64,000 nt of DNA from Bombella intestini (GTDB lineage: Bacteria; Pseudomonadota; Alphaproteobacteria; Acetobacterales; Acetobacteraceae). The stretch is taken from the NCBI RefSeq assembly GCF_002003665.1, contig NZ_JATM01000001.1, forward strand, positions 186,001-250,000, written 5' to 3'. A program made the position numbers and the translations under genes. This document shows positions 12,090 to 22,412 of this stretch, piece by piece; the first letter of the stretch is position 1; the number at the start of each line of letters is the position of its first letter. The notes beneath the pieces were generated by a model. It made no database searches. It saw only the letters and a list, made by a program, of their open reading frames with translations, and was not told the origin of the DNA.

Positions 12090-13600
12090 GTAGTATTTTA
12101 CACAGGGTAGAAGCAGGAGACCTGCTGACACCACTTTCCGTTTTTCTTCGTTTGTCTCGTCTGGCTGATGATCCGTACCGTCTCTTTTTCGAGAGTGTGG
12201 AGGGAGGAGAAGCCCGAGGGCGTTATTCCATTATTGCTCTGCTGCCGGATACGGTGTGGCGGTGTAAGGATGGTCAGGCCTTTCGTGATGGCCGCAAAGA
12301 AGATGCGGCTCCGCTGACCTCGCTAAAAACACTCCTTGATGAGAGTCGGATGGAGCTGCCAGAGGGCATGCCTCCGATGATTGGTGGGGTCTTTGGCGTG
12401 CTGGGCTATGACATGGTCCGGCAGATGGAAGACCTTCCCAACCCACCACCGAATGATTTGGACCTCCCCGAAGGGGTAATGATTCGTCCTCGGCTTTTTG
12501 CTGTGTTCGATATTGTGCGGGATGAGCTGATTCTTGCTACGCCATTACGTGATGGTATGTCTGAGGAGGAGGGTGAGGCCCTTTTGGATAAGGCTGTGGC
12601 GGCTCTGCGCCAGCCCGTGGAGGACCCAGCAGAAACAGTGCCAGAAGGCACGCAGCTGGAAGCACCTGTTTCTAACATCACTCATGCAGATTTCCTCCAG
12701 AAGGTGAAAACGGCGCAGGATTATATTGCCGCAGGTGATGCCTTCCAGATTGTGCCGAGCCAGCGTTTTACGACAGCGTTCCCGCTATCTTCGCTCGCTC
12801 TCTATCGTAGTCTGCGGCGCATCAATCCAGCACCGTTTTTGTTCTTAATGGAACTTGGTGAATTTACGCTGGTAGGCTCATCACCGGAAATTCTGGTGCG
12901 CGTGCGGGATGGTATCGTAACAGTCCGCCCACTAGCAGGCACCCGGCCCCGTGGGCGGGATCGTGAGCATGATCTGGCGTTGGAAAAAGAACTCTTGGCC
13001 GATGGCAAGGAACTTGCCGAACATCTCATGCTGATCGACCTTGGGCGGAACGATGTTGGGCGTGTCTCTCAGCTGGGAACGGTGGAAGTACCGGATCGTT
13101 TCGTAGTGGAGCGCTATAGCCACGTCATGCACATCTCATCCACCGTGACGGGGAAAGTAAAGCCCGAGTGCAGCGCTCTTGATGCTCTGTCTGCAGCCTT
13201 CCCGGCGGGCACGCTGACGGGAGCGCCCAAGATACGCACCATGGAGATCATTGACGAGCTGGAGCCAACCCGGCGTGGCCCTTATGCCGGGTGTGTCGGT
13301 TATTTTGGGGCTAATGGCGAGATGGATACTTGCATCGGATTGCGCATGGCCCTCCTGAAGGACGGCCAAATGTATGTGCAGGCTGGCTGTGGTGTCGTGG
13401 CTGAATCTGATCCTGAAGCCGAATATCAGGAGACGAGAGCTAAGGCCCGTGCACTTTTTACAGCGGCAGAAGCGGCCATTAAGCAGGCCATCCATAACGG
13501 TCAGCAGAGGGTTTCCACGGGGAGGGGGTGTAAATCTTCGTCCGGCGCATCATCTGAAAGAACAGCAATGACCTCTGAATGTGAGGAGATCGTCAGATGA
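12086..13600 (+). CDS. trpE: anthranilate synthase component I
   Basis: Converts chorismate to anthranilate with ammonia from TrpG. The chorismate-binding domain carries FQIVPSQRF, LVGSSPEILVR, the RPLAGTRPRG block, IDLGRNDVGRV and GTLTGAPKIR. The start is GTG overlapping the ppiD stop; the stop overlaps trpG as ATGA. The last 30 residues (after AAIKQAIHNG) are rich in Ser, Arg and Cys and extend past the usual end of TrpE; this looks like a low-complexity tail rather than a domain. Confidence 0.97.
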   Translation: MSSILHRVEAGDLLTPLSVFLRLSRLADDPYRLFFESVEGGEARGRYSIIALLPDTVWRCKDGQAFRDGRKEDAAPLTSLKTLLDESRMELPEGMPPMIGGVFGVLGYDMVRQMEDLPNPPPNDLDLPEGVMIRPRLFAVFDIVRDELILATPLRDGMSEEEGEALLDKAVAALRQPVEDPAETVPEGTQLEAPVSNITHADFLQKVKTAQDYIAAGDAFQIVPSQRFTTAFPLSSLALYRSLRRINPAPFLFLMELGEFTLVGSSPEILVRVRDGIVTVRPLAGTRPRGRDREHDLALEKELLADGKELAEHLMLIDLGRNDVGRVSQLGTVEVPDRFVVERYSHVMHISSTVTGKVKPECSALDALSAAFPAGTLTGAPKIRTMEIIDELEPTRRGPYAGCVGYFGANGEMDTCIGLRMALLKDGQMYVQAGCGVVAESDPEAEYQETRAKARALFTAAEAAIKQAIHNGQQRVSTGRGCKSSSGASSERTAMTSECEEIVR

Positions 13601-14196
13601 TTCTGCTGATTGATAATTATGACAGTTTCACCTTCAACCTAGTGCACCACTTCGGTGCGTTGGGTGTGGAATGTGCCGTTAAGCGAAACGATGCGCTGAC
13701 CGCTGACCGTGCATTGGAAATGAACCCCTCTGCCATCGTTCTGTCTCCCGGTCCGTGTTCCCCTGATGAAGCAGGTATCTGCTGTGAGCTGATTGAAAAG
13801 GCAGCGGGGAAAGTACCTGTTCTGGGGGTCTGTCTGGGGCATCAATCCATCGGGCAGGTCTTCGGTGCTCGTGTTGTCCGTGCCTCCGTGCCCATGCATG
13901 GCAAGATTAATGCTATTCATCACGATGGGAGCGGCGTCTTTGCTGGCTTGCCGGACCCGGTAGATATGGTGCGTTACCATAGCTTGACGCTGGACCCAGC
14001 CAGTATCCCGGATTCACTTATCGTTAATGCGAAAACGGAAGATGGCGTCATCATGGGTGTTCGTCATCGAGAGTACCCGATTCATGGTGTGCAGTTCCAT
14101 CCGGAGAGCATTGCATCCAACTCCGGGCGTGAGCTTCTGGCCAACTTCCTGCGACTGGCCAATGTGTTTCCGCAGAAAGAGGGTGCTGCTAGCTGA
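13597..14196 (+). CDS. trpG: anthranilate synthase component II (glutamine amidotransferase)
   Basis: Supplies ammonia to TrpE. It is a 199-residue class I amidotransferase with ILLIDNYDSFTFNLVHH at the N-terminus, the nucleophile Cys in GVCLGHQSIGQ and the His/Glu pair in QFHPESIAS. Overlaps trpE by ATGA and trpD by TGATG, so all three are translationally coupled. Confidence 0.97.
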   Translation: MILLIDNYDSFTFNLVHHFGALGVECAVKRNDALTADRALEMNPSAIVLSPGPCSPDEAGICCELIEKAAGKVPVLGVCLGHQSIGQVFGARVVRASVPMHGKINAIHHDGSGVFAGLPDPVDMVRYHSLTLDPASIPDSLIVNAKTEDGVIMGVRHREYPIHGVQFHPESIASNSGRELLANFLRLANVFPQKEGAAS

Positions 14197-15269
14197 TGGG
14201 CGTGCAGAAGACGCAGTTTCTGCCGTTTCTCAAGAAGGTCGCTGCCGGGCGGGAGCTGAGCGTTTCCGAAGCTGAGGCCGCCTTCATGCTCATCATGCAG
14301 GGGGAGGTCTCGGAGATAGAACTCTCTGCCTTTCTGACCGCCCTTCAGATGAGAGGGGAGACGGCAGAAGAGCTTTCAGGGGCTGTACGGGCTGTTCGTC
14401 AGAATATGCAGGCTCTCCGTAACGTGCCAGAAGATACAGTGGATGTCTGCGGGACAGGCGGCGATGGTTTGGGGACGCTGAATGTGTCCACAGCCACGGC
14501 CTTTGTGTTGGCTGGCTTGGGGGTTCCTGTTGCCAAGCACGGAGGGCGGGCCTGGTCTTCTCGGGCCGGGGCGACCGATGTTCTGGAAGCGCTGGGTATT
14601 CCTGCCGAAGCTGACCACGCCCGGCAGGAAGAACGCCTGAGGCAGGATCATCTCGCTTTCTTAGCGGCGCCCTTTCATCATCCAGCCATGCGGATTGCCG
14701 CTCCGGTTCGGAAACAGCTTGGCTTTCGGACATTGTTTAACCTTCTGGGGCCACTCTGTAACCCGGCACGGGTCCGGCGTCAGCTTGTTGGTGTGTTTGC
14801 CGAAGCATGGTGCCGCCCTGTAGCGCAGGTGCTCGGGGAGCTTGGGGCGGTTTCTGCATGGGTTGTGCATGGCCATACCGATGAAGGGGGAATTGATGAA
14901 CTGACCCTTTCTGGGCCTACACACAATGAGGTGTGGGAAAATGGACAGGTTGTTTCATTTGACCTGACGCCGGACATGGCAGGTCTGCCCCATTACGAGA
15001 TCGCTGCTCTTAGGGGGGCAGACCCCGTCAGTAATGCGCGACGTATGGAGGCTCTTTTTGCAGGAGAAACAGGCTGTTATCGTGATACAGTCCTGCTGAA
15101 TACTGCTGTTGGTCTGCATGTTGCCGGGCGGGGAAAGCTGCTTGAGAATGGCTGTCTTTCCGTCCCGGCTTTGCGGCGTAATATTGCCGAAGCGGCCCGG
15201 TCCCTCGATGAGGGGTTGGCCCAGAAGGCTTTAATCCGGGCTCAAACGGGTGTAAGTGCTCAGAACTGA
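14196..15269 (+). CDS. trpD: anthranilate phosphoribosyltransferase
   Basis: Transfers phosphoribose from PRPP to anthranilate. The PRPP-binding CGTGGDGLGTLNVST motif, the KHGGRAWSS block (KHGNR in most homologues) and the GPLCNPA motif are present. Length 357 is usual. The start shares one base with the trpG stop; trpC follows after 48 bp. Confidence 0.96.
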   Translation: MGVQKTQFLPFLKKVAAGRELSVSEAEAAFMLIMQGEVSEIELSAFLTALQMRGETAEELSGAVRAVRQNMQALRNVPEDTVDVCGTGGDGLGTLNVSTATAFVLAGLGVPVAKHGGRAWSSRAGATDVLEALGIPAEADHARQEERLRQDHLAFLAAPFHHPAMRIAAPVRKQLGFRTLFNLLGPLCNPARVRRQLVGVFAEAWCRPVAQVLGELGAVSAWVVHGHTDEGGIDELTLSGPTHNEVWENGQVVSFDLTPDMAGLPHYEIAALRGADPVSNARRMEALFAGETGCYRDTVLLNTAVGLHVAGRGKLLENGCLSVPALRRNIAEAARSLDEGLAQKALIRAQTGVSAQN

Positions 15270-15317
15270 ACGCTAGAACCGTTCCTTAATGTTCCAAGGT
15301 AAAGATTCAGGACGATC

Positions 15318-16265
15318 ATGATTTTTTCGCCACAGCGGTCGATGGCTGCTTTTGCCCCTGCAGAGGATGGTGGACAGGTTCCGGCTTCTGATGTCTCTGC
15401 AAATAATGATGCCCAGCAGACAGCCCAGCCGGAGGCTACCCCGCCTGCCGCAGCAGGAGGGGGGGAGAGCGGTAGTGATGTGCTGGAGCGCATCTGCACG
15501 AGGACCCGCCTTGATGTCGAACAGCGCATGCAGGTCATGCCGCTGAAGGAGATTGCCGCCAAGGCAAAAGAAGTCTCCATGCCGACCCGTGGATTTGGTC
15601 AGGCGTTGCAGCATATTACGGCTGATAGGCGTGTGGGCCTTATCGCAGAGGTGAAGAAGGCCTCTCCCTCTGCAGGTATTCTGCGTCCTGATTATGATCC
15701 GGCTCAGATTGCCCGTTCTTATCAGAATGCTGGAGCAAGCTGTATCTCCGTTCTGACAGAAGGGTCCTGCTTCCATGGAAGTGTGGAAGACCTTCAGGCC
15801 GTGCGGGCTGCGTGTAGCCTTCCGATTCTGCGGAAAGACTTCATTCTTGATCCGTGGCAGGTGCATGAGAGCCGCCTGATTGGAGCGGACTGTATCCTGC
15901 TCATTATGGCAGCCCTGAAGGATGATGAGGCAGCCGAACTGATCGCTCTTGCCCGTGGGCTGGATATGGACGTGCTGATTGAAGTGCATAACGAGGAGGA
16001 GCTAACCCGAGCACTCGCTTATGACAGCTTCTTGATCGGCATTAACAACCGCAATCTGAAAACACTGAAGACTGACATTCAGACAACGCTAGATCTTGCC
16101 CCGCAGGTTCCGCCGGATCGTCTCGTGGTGTCGGAAAGTGGTATCGCCACGACAGAAGACCTGACCAAGGTTGGCGAAGCTGGATGCAGTGCTGTTCTGG
16201 TCGGGGAATCTCTGCTGCGGGAAGAAGATCCCGGTCTGGCAGCCCGGCGTCTACTCGGTTTCTGA
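15318..16265 (+). CDS. trpC: indole-3-glycerol phosphate synthase with N-terminal extension
   Basis: Cyclises CdRP to indole-3-glycerol phosphate. The TIM barrel is complete: IAEVKKASPSAG, SVLTEGSCFHGS, LRKDFILDPWQ, GINNRNLKTL, VSESGI and AVLVGESLLR. At 315 residues it is about 50 longer than most bacterial TrpC. The extra N-terminus is rich in Ala, Pro and Gly and probably disordered. The ATG at 15318 has a weak AGGA; an in-frame GTG at 15480 gives a standard-length protein. There is no trpF, trpB or trpA in the window. Confidence 0.95.
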   Translation: MIFSPQRSMAAFAPAEDGGQVPASDVSANNDAQQTAQPEATPPAAAGGGESGSDVLERICTRTRLDVEQRMQVMPLKEIAAKAKEVSMPTRGFGQALQHITADRRVGLIAEVKKASPSAGILRPDYDPAQIARSYQNAGASCISVLTEGSCFHGSVEDLQAVRAACSLPILRKDFILDPWQVHESRLIGADCILLIMAALKDDEAAELIALARGLDMDVLIEVHNEEELTRALAYDSFLIGINNRNLKTLKTDIQTTLDLAPQVPPDRLVVSESGIATTEDLTKVGEAGCSAVLVGESLLREEDPGLAARRLLGF

Positions 16266-16381
16266 AAAGAGTACTAATTTAGTATAAAAAATGGGTGGCG
16301 GGTCTTTAGACAGCTAGCTTTCAACAAAGACTGTTGTTACAAGGCCGCCCTATGCAAAGTTGTGAACCGCGGGAGAGTGTC

Positions 16382-17386
16382 ATGGGTTCTATGACGGATG
16401 CGCCGAACCGGCAGAATGGCCCGGCGCTATCACGGGAAGAAATGGAACGCGCCTACAGAGAAATGCTGCTGGTGCGCCGTTTTGAAGAAAAAGCTGGCCA
16501 ATTGTACGGTATGGGGCTGATTGGTGGCTTCTGCCACCTGTATATTGGTCAGGAAGCTGTTGTGGCCGGTATCGGTCTTGCTATGAAGAAGGGTGATCGC
16601 TCCATCACGTCATACCGTGATCATGGGCAAATGCTCGTTGCTGGCATGACCGCTCGTGGTGTTATGGCTGAGCTGACAGGCCGTTCTGGTGGTTATTCCC
16701 ACGGTAAGGGCGGTTCCATGCATATGTTCTCTAAAGAACAGGAATTCTATGGCGGGCATGGTATCGTTGGCGCACAGGTGGCCATCGGCACAGGGCTGGC
16801 CCTGACAAGTGCCTATAAGAATGATGGTGCTGTTTCCATCGTCTATTTTGGTGAGGGTGCTTCCAATCAGGGGCAGGTTTATGAGAGCTTCAATCTCGCT
16901 GCTCTGCACAAACTGCCCTGCCTCTATGTGATTGAGAATAACCGGTACGGCATGGGAACCTCCATTGAGCGGTCTTCTGCCTCCAAGGACCTGTCCAAAA
17001 ATGCTGCTCCGTGGGGGATTCCGTCCCGCAAGGTTGACGGTATGGATGTTGCCGCTGTCTATCAGGCCGCTAAGGAAGCAATGGAGCATTGCCGCTCTGG
17101 CAAGGGACCGTTCCTGTTGGAGATGGAAACCTACCGTTACCGTGGTCACTCCATGTCCGACCCGGCAAAATACCGTCAGCGTTCAGAGGTAGACGAGATG
17201 CGCCGGACCCGTGACCCGATTGAAACGCTGAAAGCAGAAATGATCAAGCACGGCATTGATGAATCCTTTTTCAAAACAGTGGAGCAGGATGTGAAGGCCA
17301 CTGTGAAGGATGCTGCCGAATTTGCAGAAACTAGCCCCGAGCCCGATGCATCCGAGCTCTGGACAGACGTTCTGGTGGGGGAATAA
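16382..17386 (+). CDS. pdhA: pyruvate dehydrogenase E1 component alpha subunit
   Basis: Thiamine-diphosphate half of E1, decarboxylating pyruvate. Visible are MLLVRRFEEKAGQLY, the HGQ of SYRDHGQML, and the ThDP/Mg motif starting GEGASNQG and ending ENN, followed by the serine loop region YRYRGHSMSDPAKYR. The frame opens earlier (16334), but GGGAGAG sits four bases before the ATG at 16382. First gene of pdhA-pdhB-pdhC-lpdA-lipA-ratA. Confidence 0.97.
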   Translation: MGSMTDAPNRQNGPALSREEMERAYREMLLVRRFEEKAGQLYGMGLIGGFCHLYIGQEAVVAGIGLAMKKGDRSITSYRDHGQMLVAGMTARGVMAELTGRSGGYSHGKGGSMHMFSKEQEFYGGHGIVGAQVAIGTGLALTSAYKNDGAVSIVYFGEGASNQGQVYESFNLAALHKLPCLYVIENNRYGMGTSIERSSASKDLSKNAAPWGIPSRKVDGMDVAAVYQAAKEAMEHCRSGKGPFLLEMETYRYRGHSMSDPAKYRQRSEVDEMRRTRDPIETLKAEMIKHGIDESFFKTVEQDVKATVKDAAEFAETSPEPDASELWTDVLVGE

Positions 17387-17389
17387 CTC

Positions 17390-18763
17390 ATGGCCTCTCC
17401 TATTCTCATGCCCGCTCTTTCTCCGACTATGGAGGAGGGCACGTTGGCCCGCTGGGTCAAGAAAGAAGGTGATGTGGTCAAGCCCGGCGAGGTCATTGCC
17501 GAGATTGAGACCGATAAGGCAACCATGGAGATGGAAGCCGTTGAGGAAGGCGTTCTGGGGCGCATTCTGATCACCGAAGGTACAGACCATGTTGCGGTGA
17601 ACACACCCATCGCTGTTCTGCTGGAGGAAGGTGAAGACGCTTCCGCTGCGGATGCGTTGGACCTCGGCCCTAAGACTGAGCCGACCGCCAAGGTAGAAAA
17701 GAATATTCCGGCTCCGGCCTCTGCACCGCAGGCTCCTACCAGCAGCGCCACCACCGACATCGTGGAACCTGAATGGGGTGAAACGGCAGAGGTCACGGTG
17801 CGTGAAGCTCTGCGTGATGCGATGGCTGCTGAGATGCGCCGTGATGAGGACGTGTTCCTGCTCGGCGAGGAAGTCGCCCAGTATCAGGGTGCCTACAAGG
17901 TCAGTCAGGGTCTGTTGGATGAGTTCGGTGATAAGCGTGTCATGGACATGCCGATCACGGAGCATGGCTTTACGGGTATGGCCGTTGGTGCGGCTCTTTC
18001 TGGAGTGAAGCCGATCGTCGAGTTCATGACCATGAACTTCTCCCTTCAGGCTGTGGATCACATCATTAATTCGGCTGCCAAGACACGTTATATGTCCGGT
18101 GGTCAGATGTCCTGTCCGATCGTTTTCCGTGGTCCCAATGGGGCAGCGGCTCGTGTCGGCGCACAGCATTCCCAGTGCTTCGGTAGCTGGTACGCCCATA
18201 TTCCGGGGCTGAAGGTTGTGGCCCCGTGGTCTGCAGCAGATGCCAAGGGCTTGCTGCGTGCAGCCATCCGTGATCCGAACCCGGTTGTGGTGTTGGAAAA
18301 CGAAATTCTGTACGGCAAGAAGTTCCCATGCCCGGTGGATGAGGATTTCATCCTGCCGATTGGCAAGGCCAAGATCGAACGTGAAGGTAAGGATGTGACG
18401 CTGGTCGCTTTCTCCATCATGGTTGGCGTGGCTCTGGAGGCCGCCGAGCTGCTGGCCGAGCAGGGTATCGAGGCTGAGGTGATAAACTTGCGGACTCTGC
18501 GGCCGTTGGATACGGAAACGATTATTAAAAGCGTGAAGAAGACAAGCCGCATCGTTTCTGTGGAAGAAGGCTGGCCGGTCGCAGGTATCGGGTCCGAAAT
18601 CTGCACTGTGGCAGTCGAGCAGGCGTTTGACTGGCTGGATGCTCCGCCAGCTCGTGTCTGTGGGCTGGATATTCCTCTCCCTTATGCAGCAAATCTGGAA
18701 AAGCTGGCTCTGCCCAAGCCGGAGTGGATTGTTGAAGCTGTGCGTAAGCAGTTTGGAGACTGA
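17390..18763 (+). CDS. pdhB: pyruvate dehydrogenase E1 beta subunit with N-terminal lipoyl domain
   Basis: Beta half of E1. Residues 1-80 form a lipoyl domain with the lipoylated Lys43 in [11 protein letters not shown], followed by an Ala/Pro linker (to about residue 130) and the transketolase-like domain ([46 protein letters not shown]). A lipoyl domain on E1 beta is known from Zymomonas, rhizobia and acetic acid bacteria; most bacteria lack it. It sits 3 bp after pdhA and 5 bp before pdhC. Confidence 0.97.
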   Translation: MASPILMPALSPTMEEGTLARWVKKEGDVVKPGEVIAEIETDKATMEMEAVEEGVLGRILITEGTDHVAVNTPIAVLLEEGEDASAADALDLGPKTEPTAKVEKNIPAPASAPQAPTSSATTDIVEPEWGETAEVTVREALRDAMAAEMRRDEDVFLLGEEVAQYQGAYKVSQGLLDEFGDKRVMDMPITEHGFTGMAVGAALSGVKPIVEFMTMNFSLQAVDHIINSAAKTRYMSGGQMSCPIVFRGPNGAAARVGAQHSQCFGSWYAHIPGLKVVAPWSAADAKGLLRAAIRDPNPVVVLENEILYGKKFPCPVDEDFILPIGKAKIEREGKDVTLVAFSIMVGVALEAAELLAEQGIEAEVINLRTLRPLDTETIIKSVKKTSRIVSVEEGWPVAGIGSEICTVAVEQAFDWLDAPPARVCGLDIPLPYAANLEKLALPKPEWIVEAVRKQFGD

Positions 18764-18768
18764 AACCA

Positions 18769-20019
18769 ATGGCAATCAATATCTTAATGCCGGCTCTGTC
18801 TCCGACCATGACAGAAGGCACGGTCGCCCGCTGGCTTAAAAAAGAGGGTGACATGGTCCAGTCTGGCGATGTGATCGCTGAGATTGAAACCGACAAGGCA
18901 ACCATGGAAGTGGAAGCTGCGGACGAGGGAATCCTTGGGAAAATCCTCATCCCGGAAGGGACGGACCATGTGGCCGTGAAGACCCCGATCGCCATTTTGG
19001 TGGAAGAGGGCGAGGATGTCCCATCCGCTCCGGCCGCTGAGGCGAAACCGGAGCCGGAGAAGAAAGTCGAGGCCAAGGATGAAAAACCGGCCCCGATCGA
19101 AATTTCTTCTTTCGATCCTGACAAAAAGTCTGTTGCGGCTGACGCAGGCAAAGGTGAGCGTATCTTCATTTCTCCGCTGGCTCGCCGCATTGCTAAAGAG
19201 CATGGGGTCGATATTGCCAGCCTGACTGGGACAGGCCCTAATGGTCGCATTCTGCGCCGTGATGTGGACAAGGCAAAGGATCAGAAGCCTGCTGCTGCTT
19301 CCACCGCTCCTGCCGCAGTACCGGCAGCGGGTCATGTCGAGCATGTGAAGCATTCCGGTATGCGGAAGGTCATCGCCCGCCGCCTGACGGAGTCTAAAAC
19401 GCAGGTTCCGCATTTCTATGTGTCGGTTGATATCGAGCTTGATGCTCTGCTGGCTCTACGTAGCAAGCTGAACAAGGCTCTGGAGGCTGAAGGCTGCAAG
19501 ATCTCTGTCAATGACATGATGATCAAAGCTGTGGCTCTGGCCCTGAAGAAACTGCCGGGTCTGAACGTCCAGTTCACTGAGAGCGAAATGCTGCATTTTG
19601 AGGATGTGGACATTTCCATGGCTGTCTCTGTACCGGATGGGCTGGTGACACCGGTTATCCGTCAGGCCGACCGTAAGAGCCTCAAGGAGATCAGTCAGGA
19701 GGCCCGCAGCCTTGCAACCCGTGCTCGTGACGGTAAGCTCTCCCCAGAGGATTATCAGGGCGGGACATTCTCCATCTCTAACATGGGCATGTTCGGCGTG
19801 AAGGACTTTGCCGCCATCATCAATCCGCCGCAGGCTGCTATTCTGGCAGTTGCTTCGGGCGAGAAACGCCCTGTGGTGCGGGATGGAGAGCTGGCTGTGG
19901 CAACCGTCATGACGGCCACGCTCTCGGTGGATCATCGTGCCGTGGATGGTGCTCTCGGCGCGCAGTGGCTCAATGTGCTGCGTGACCTCATTCAGAACCC
20001 TTACTCTCTGGTGCTGTGA
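18769..20019 (+). CDS. pdhC: dihydrolipoamide acetyltransferase (PDH E2)
   Basis: Core of the PDH complex, transferring acetyl groups to CoA. It has one lipoyl domain (Lys43 in [11 protein letters not shown]), a linker, a peripheral-subunit-binding domain near residues 130-168 ([15 protein letters not shown]), and the catalytic domain ending in the HxxxDG signature ([11 protein letters not shown], His389). The lipoyl domain is nearly identical to that on pdhB, suggesting duplication or gene conversion between neighbours. Confidence 0.97.
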   Translation: MAINILMPALSPTMTEGTVARWLKKEGDMVQSGDVIAEIETDKATMEVEAADEGILGKILIPEGTDHVAVKTPIAILVEEGEDVPSAPAAEAKPEPEKKVEAKDEKPAPIEISSFDPDKKSVAADAGKGERIFISPLARRIAKEHGVDIASLTGTGPNGRILRRDVDKAKDQKPAAASTAPAAVPAAGHVEHVKHSGMRKVIARRLTESKTQVPHFYVSVDIELDALLALRSKLNKALEAEGCKISVNDMMIKAVALALKKLPGLNVQFTESEMLHFEDVDISMAVSVPDGLVTPVIRQADRKSLKEISQEARSLATRARDGKLSPEDYQGGTFSISNMGMFGVKDFAAIINPPQAAILAVASGEKRPVVRDGELAVATVMTATLSVDHRAVDGALGAQWLNVLRDLIQNPYSLVL

Positions 20020-20021
20020 TC

Positions 20022-21428
20022 ATGTCTGACCTTTTTGATCTTATTGTGATCGGTGGCGGTCCGGGGGGCTATGTGGCTGCCCTGCGGGCCAGCCAGCTTG
20101 GTATGAATGTGGCTCTGGTAGAGAGCACCCATATGGGCGGTGTGTGCCTTAACTGGGGGTGTATCCCCACAAAGGCCCTACTGCGTTCTGCAGAGGTGTA
20201 TCATACGCTGGGCCACCTTCAGGAGTATGGCTTGTCTGCTAGTCAGCCTTCCTTTGATCTCGCTGCCATCGTGAAGCGCTCTCGTGGCGTGGCGGAGAGA
20301 ATGGGTAAGGGTGTTGCTCATCTTCTGAAAAAGGCCAAGGTCAAGACTTTTGATGGCCGTGGCAAGCTGGCCGGTCGTGCTGGTGAGGCCCACAAGGTCT
20401 CTATCACGAAGGATGGCAAGGAAACGGGGCAGATTCGTGCGCCTCATGTCATTCTGGCAACAGGTGCACGGGGGCGTCAGCTCCCCGGTCTGGAGACGGA
20501 TGGCAAGCTCATCTGGGGTGCCCGTGAAGCCATGACGCCGGATACGCTGCCTAAGCGTCTGCTGGTGATTGGTTCCGGTGCGATCGGTATCGAGTTTGCA
20601 TCTTTTTACCGTGATCTGGGTTGTGAGGTCACGATCGCCGAAGTGGCCGATCGCATCCTCATGACAGAAGATGCCGAGATCAGCGCGCAGGCTCATAAAG
20701 CCTTTGAGAAGCGTGGCATGACCATCCACACAGGTGCGAAAGTTGGCCCGCTGAAGAAAGGTGCTAACGAGGTTTCCACCACCATCGAGACAGCCAAGGG
20801 CAAGGTTGAGCTGACGGTAGATCGTGTGATCTGCGCCGTTGGTATTGTCGGTAATGTGGAAGACCTCGGTCTTGAAGGGACAAAGGTTCAGGTTGACCGC
20901 TCCCATATCAAGACGGACGAGTTCTGTCGGACCGGTGAGCCGGGTATCTATGCCATTGGTGATGTGGCGGCTCCGCCGTGGCTGGCGCATAAGGCAAGCC
21001 ATGAGGGCGTGATCTGTGTCGAGAAGATCAGTGGCCGCTCTCCGGAGCCTCTCCATGCTCGTAATATTCCGGGCTGCATCTATGCCCGGCCGCAGGTGGC
21101 ATCTGTGGGGCTAAGCGAAGAGAAGGCCAAGGCAGAGGGCTATAAGGTCCGTGTCGGGCGTTTCCCCTTCCTAGCCAATGGTAAGGCTGTTGCCATGGGT
21201 GAGCCTGAAGGCATGACGAAGACGGTCTTCGATGCTGAAACAGGTGAGTTGCTTGGTGCTCATATGATCGGCTCCGAAGTCACGGAGATGATTCAGGGTT
21301 ATGTCATCGCTCGTACGGGTGAACTGACCGATGCCGAGCTGATGGAAACAGTCTTCCCGCATCCGACCATCTCCGAGACGATGCATGAGGCTGTCCTTGC
21401 AGCTTATGAGGGTGCTCTGCACATCTGA
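20022..21428 (+). CDS. lpdA: dihydrolipoyl dehydrogenase (PDH E3)
   Basis: FAD enzyme that reoxidises dihydrolipoyl groups with NAD+. It contains the N-terminal FAD motif VIGGGPGGYVAA, the redox-active disulfide GGVCLNWGCIPT, the NAD motif VIGSGAIGIEFASFY, GIYAIGDVA, and the C-terminal catalytic HPTISE. The ATG at 20022, 3 bp after the pdhC stop, gives the family N-terminus; a GTG at 20016 is the alternative. Confidence 0.97.
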   Translation: MSDLFDLIVIGGGPGGYVAALRASQLGMNVALVESTHMGGVCLNWGCIPTKALLRSAEVYHTLGHLQEYGLSASQPSFDLAAIVKRSRGVAERMGKGVAHLLKKAKVKTFDGRGKLAGRAGEAHKVSITKDGKETGQIRAPHVILATGARGRQLPGLETDGKLIWGAREAMTPDTLPKRLLVIGSGAIGIEFASFYRDLGCEVTIAEVADRILMTEDAEISAQAHKAFEKRGMTIHTGAKVGPLKKGANEVSTTIETAKGKVELTVDRVICAVGIVGNVEDLGLEGTKVQVDRSHIKTDEFCRTGEPGIYAIGDVAAPPWLAHKASHEGVICVEKISGRSPEPLHARNIPGCIYARPQVASVGLSEEKAKAEGYKVRVGRFPFLANGKAVAMGEPEGMTKTVFDAETGELLGAHMIGSEVTEMIQGYVIARTGELTDAELMETVFPHPTISETMHEAVLAAYEGALHI

Positions 21429-21470
21429 TTCATGGTTCAGCGTATTGTTATCAACCATCAGCGGGAACGT

Positions 21471-22412
21471 ATGGCGGCCATACGGCATCCAGAAAAAGCC
21501 CATCGGCCGGATAACCCGATTCAGAAGAAACCTTCATGGATACGGGTGAAGGCACCGGGCAATAATCCTGCCTATGATGAAACAAGAGAGCTGATGCGCA
21601 AGCATGGTCTGGCGACCGTCTGCGAGGAAGCAGCCTGCCCGAATATCGGGGAGTGCTGGTCCCAGCGCCATGCGACCATGATGATCATGGGCGAGATATG
21701 CACGAGGGCCTGTGCCTTCTGTAATGTTACGACCGGTCTACCTAATAAGCTGGACCCGGACGAACCTGCCCATGTAGCCGAGGCTGTTGCCAAACTGGGG
21801 CTAAAACATGTGGTCATCACGTCAGTAGATCGTGATGACCTGCCCGATGGTGGAGCGCAGCATTTCGCTGATGTGATTGCGGCGGTTCGTGCCGCTTCTC
21901 CCGGGACGACTATTGAAATCCTGACGCCTGACTTCCTACGGAAGCCGGGGGCGTTGGAGGTAGTGGTGGAAGCCCGGCCGGATGTCTTCAACCATAATAT
22001 CGAGACTGTACCCCGGTTATATCCGGGTATCCGCCCGGGAGCCCGTTATTATCAGTCTGTCCGTCTTCTTGATGACGCCAAAAAACTTGATCCTTCCATT
22101 TTCACAAAGTCTGGCATGATGCTGGGGCTGGGAGAAGAAAAGATGGAGGTTGCACAGGTGATGGATGATTTCCGGATTGCGGATGTCGATTTTCTGACAC
22201 TGGGTCAGTATTTACAGCCAACGGTTAAACATGCGGCTGTGAAGTCCTTTGTCACGCCGGATGAGTTTGCCGAATATGGGGCGATGGCTCGTGCAAAGGG
22301 TTTCCTTCAGGTCAGTTCTTCCCCTCTGACTCGATCATCCTACCATGCAGATAGGGACTTTGCCGAACTGCGTGAGGCACGGGCGCACCGTCTGGAAAAA
22401 GGTCAGAACTGA
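21471..22412 (+). CDS. lipA: lipoyl synthase
   Basis: Radical SAM enzyme inserting sulfur into octanoyl groups on the lipoyl domains encoded just upstream. The auxiliary cluster motif [12 protein letters not shown] (C-x4-C-x5-C) and the radical SAM motif CTRACAFC (C-x3-C-x2-C) are intact. The frame is open from an ATG at 21432, but GGGAACGT before the ATG at 21471 and the family-like start [13 protein letters not shown] favour the shorter form. The stop overlaps ratA by one base. Confidence 0.94.
   Translation: MAAIRHPEKAHRPDNPIQKKPSWIRVKAPGNNPAYDETRELMRKHGLATVCEEAACPNIGECWSQRHATMMIMGEICTRACAFCNVTTGLPNKLDPDEPAHVAEAVAKLGLKHVVITSVDRDDLPDGGAQHFADVIAAVRAASPGTTIEILTPDFLRKPGALEVVVEARPDVFNHNIETVPRLYPGIRPGARYYQSVRLLDDAKKLDPSIFTKSGMMLGLGEEKMEVAQVMDDFRIADVDFLTLGQYLQPTVKHAAVKSFVTPDEFAEYGAMARAKGFLQVSSSPLTRSSYHADRDFAELREARAHRLEKGQN

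Noticed and set aside
17183-18775. Long minus-strand open frame (530 codons) opposite pdhB.
   Set aside because: Shadow of the PDH genes; the composition reflects antisense codon bias and no family features are visible.
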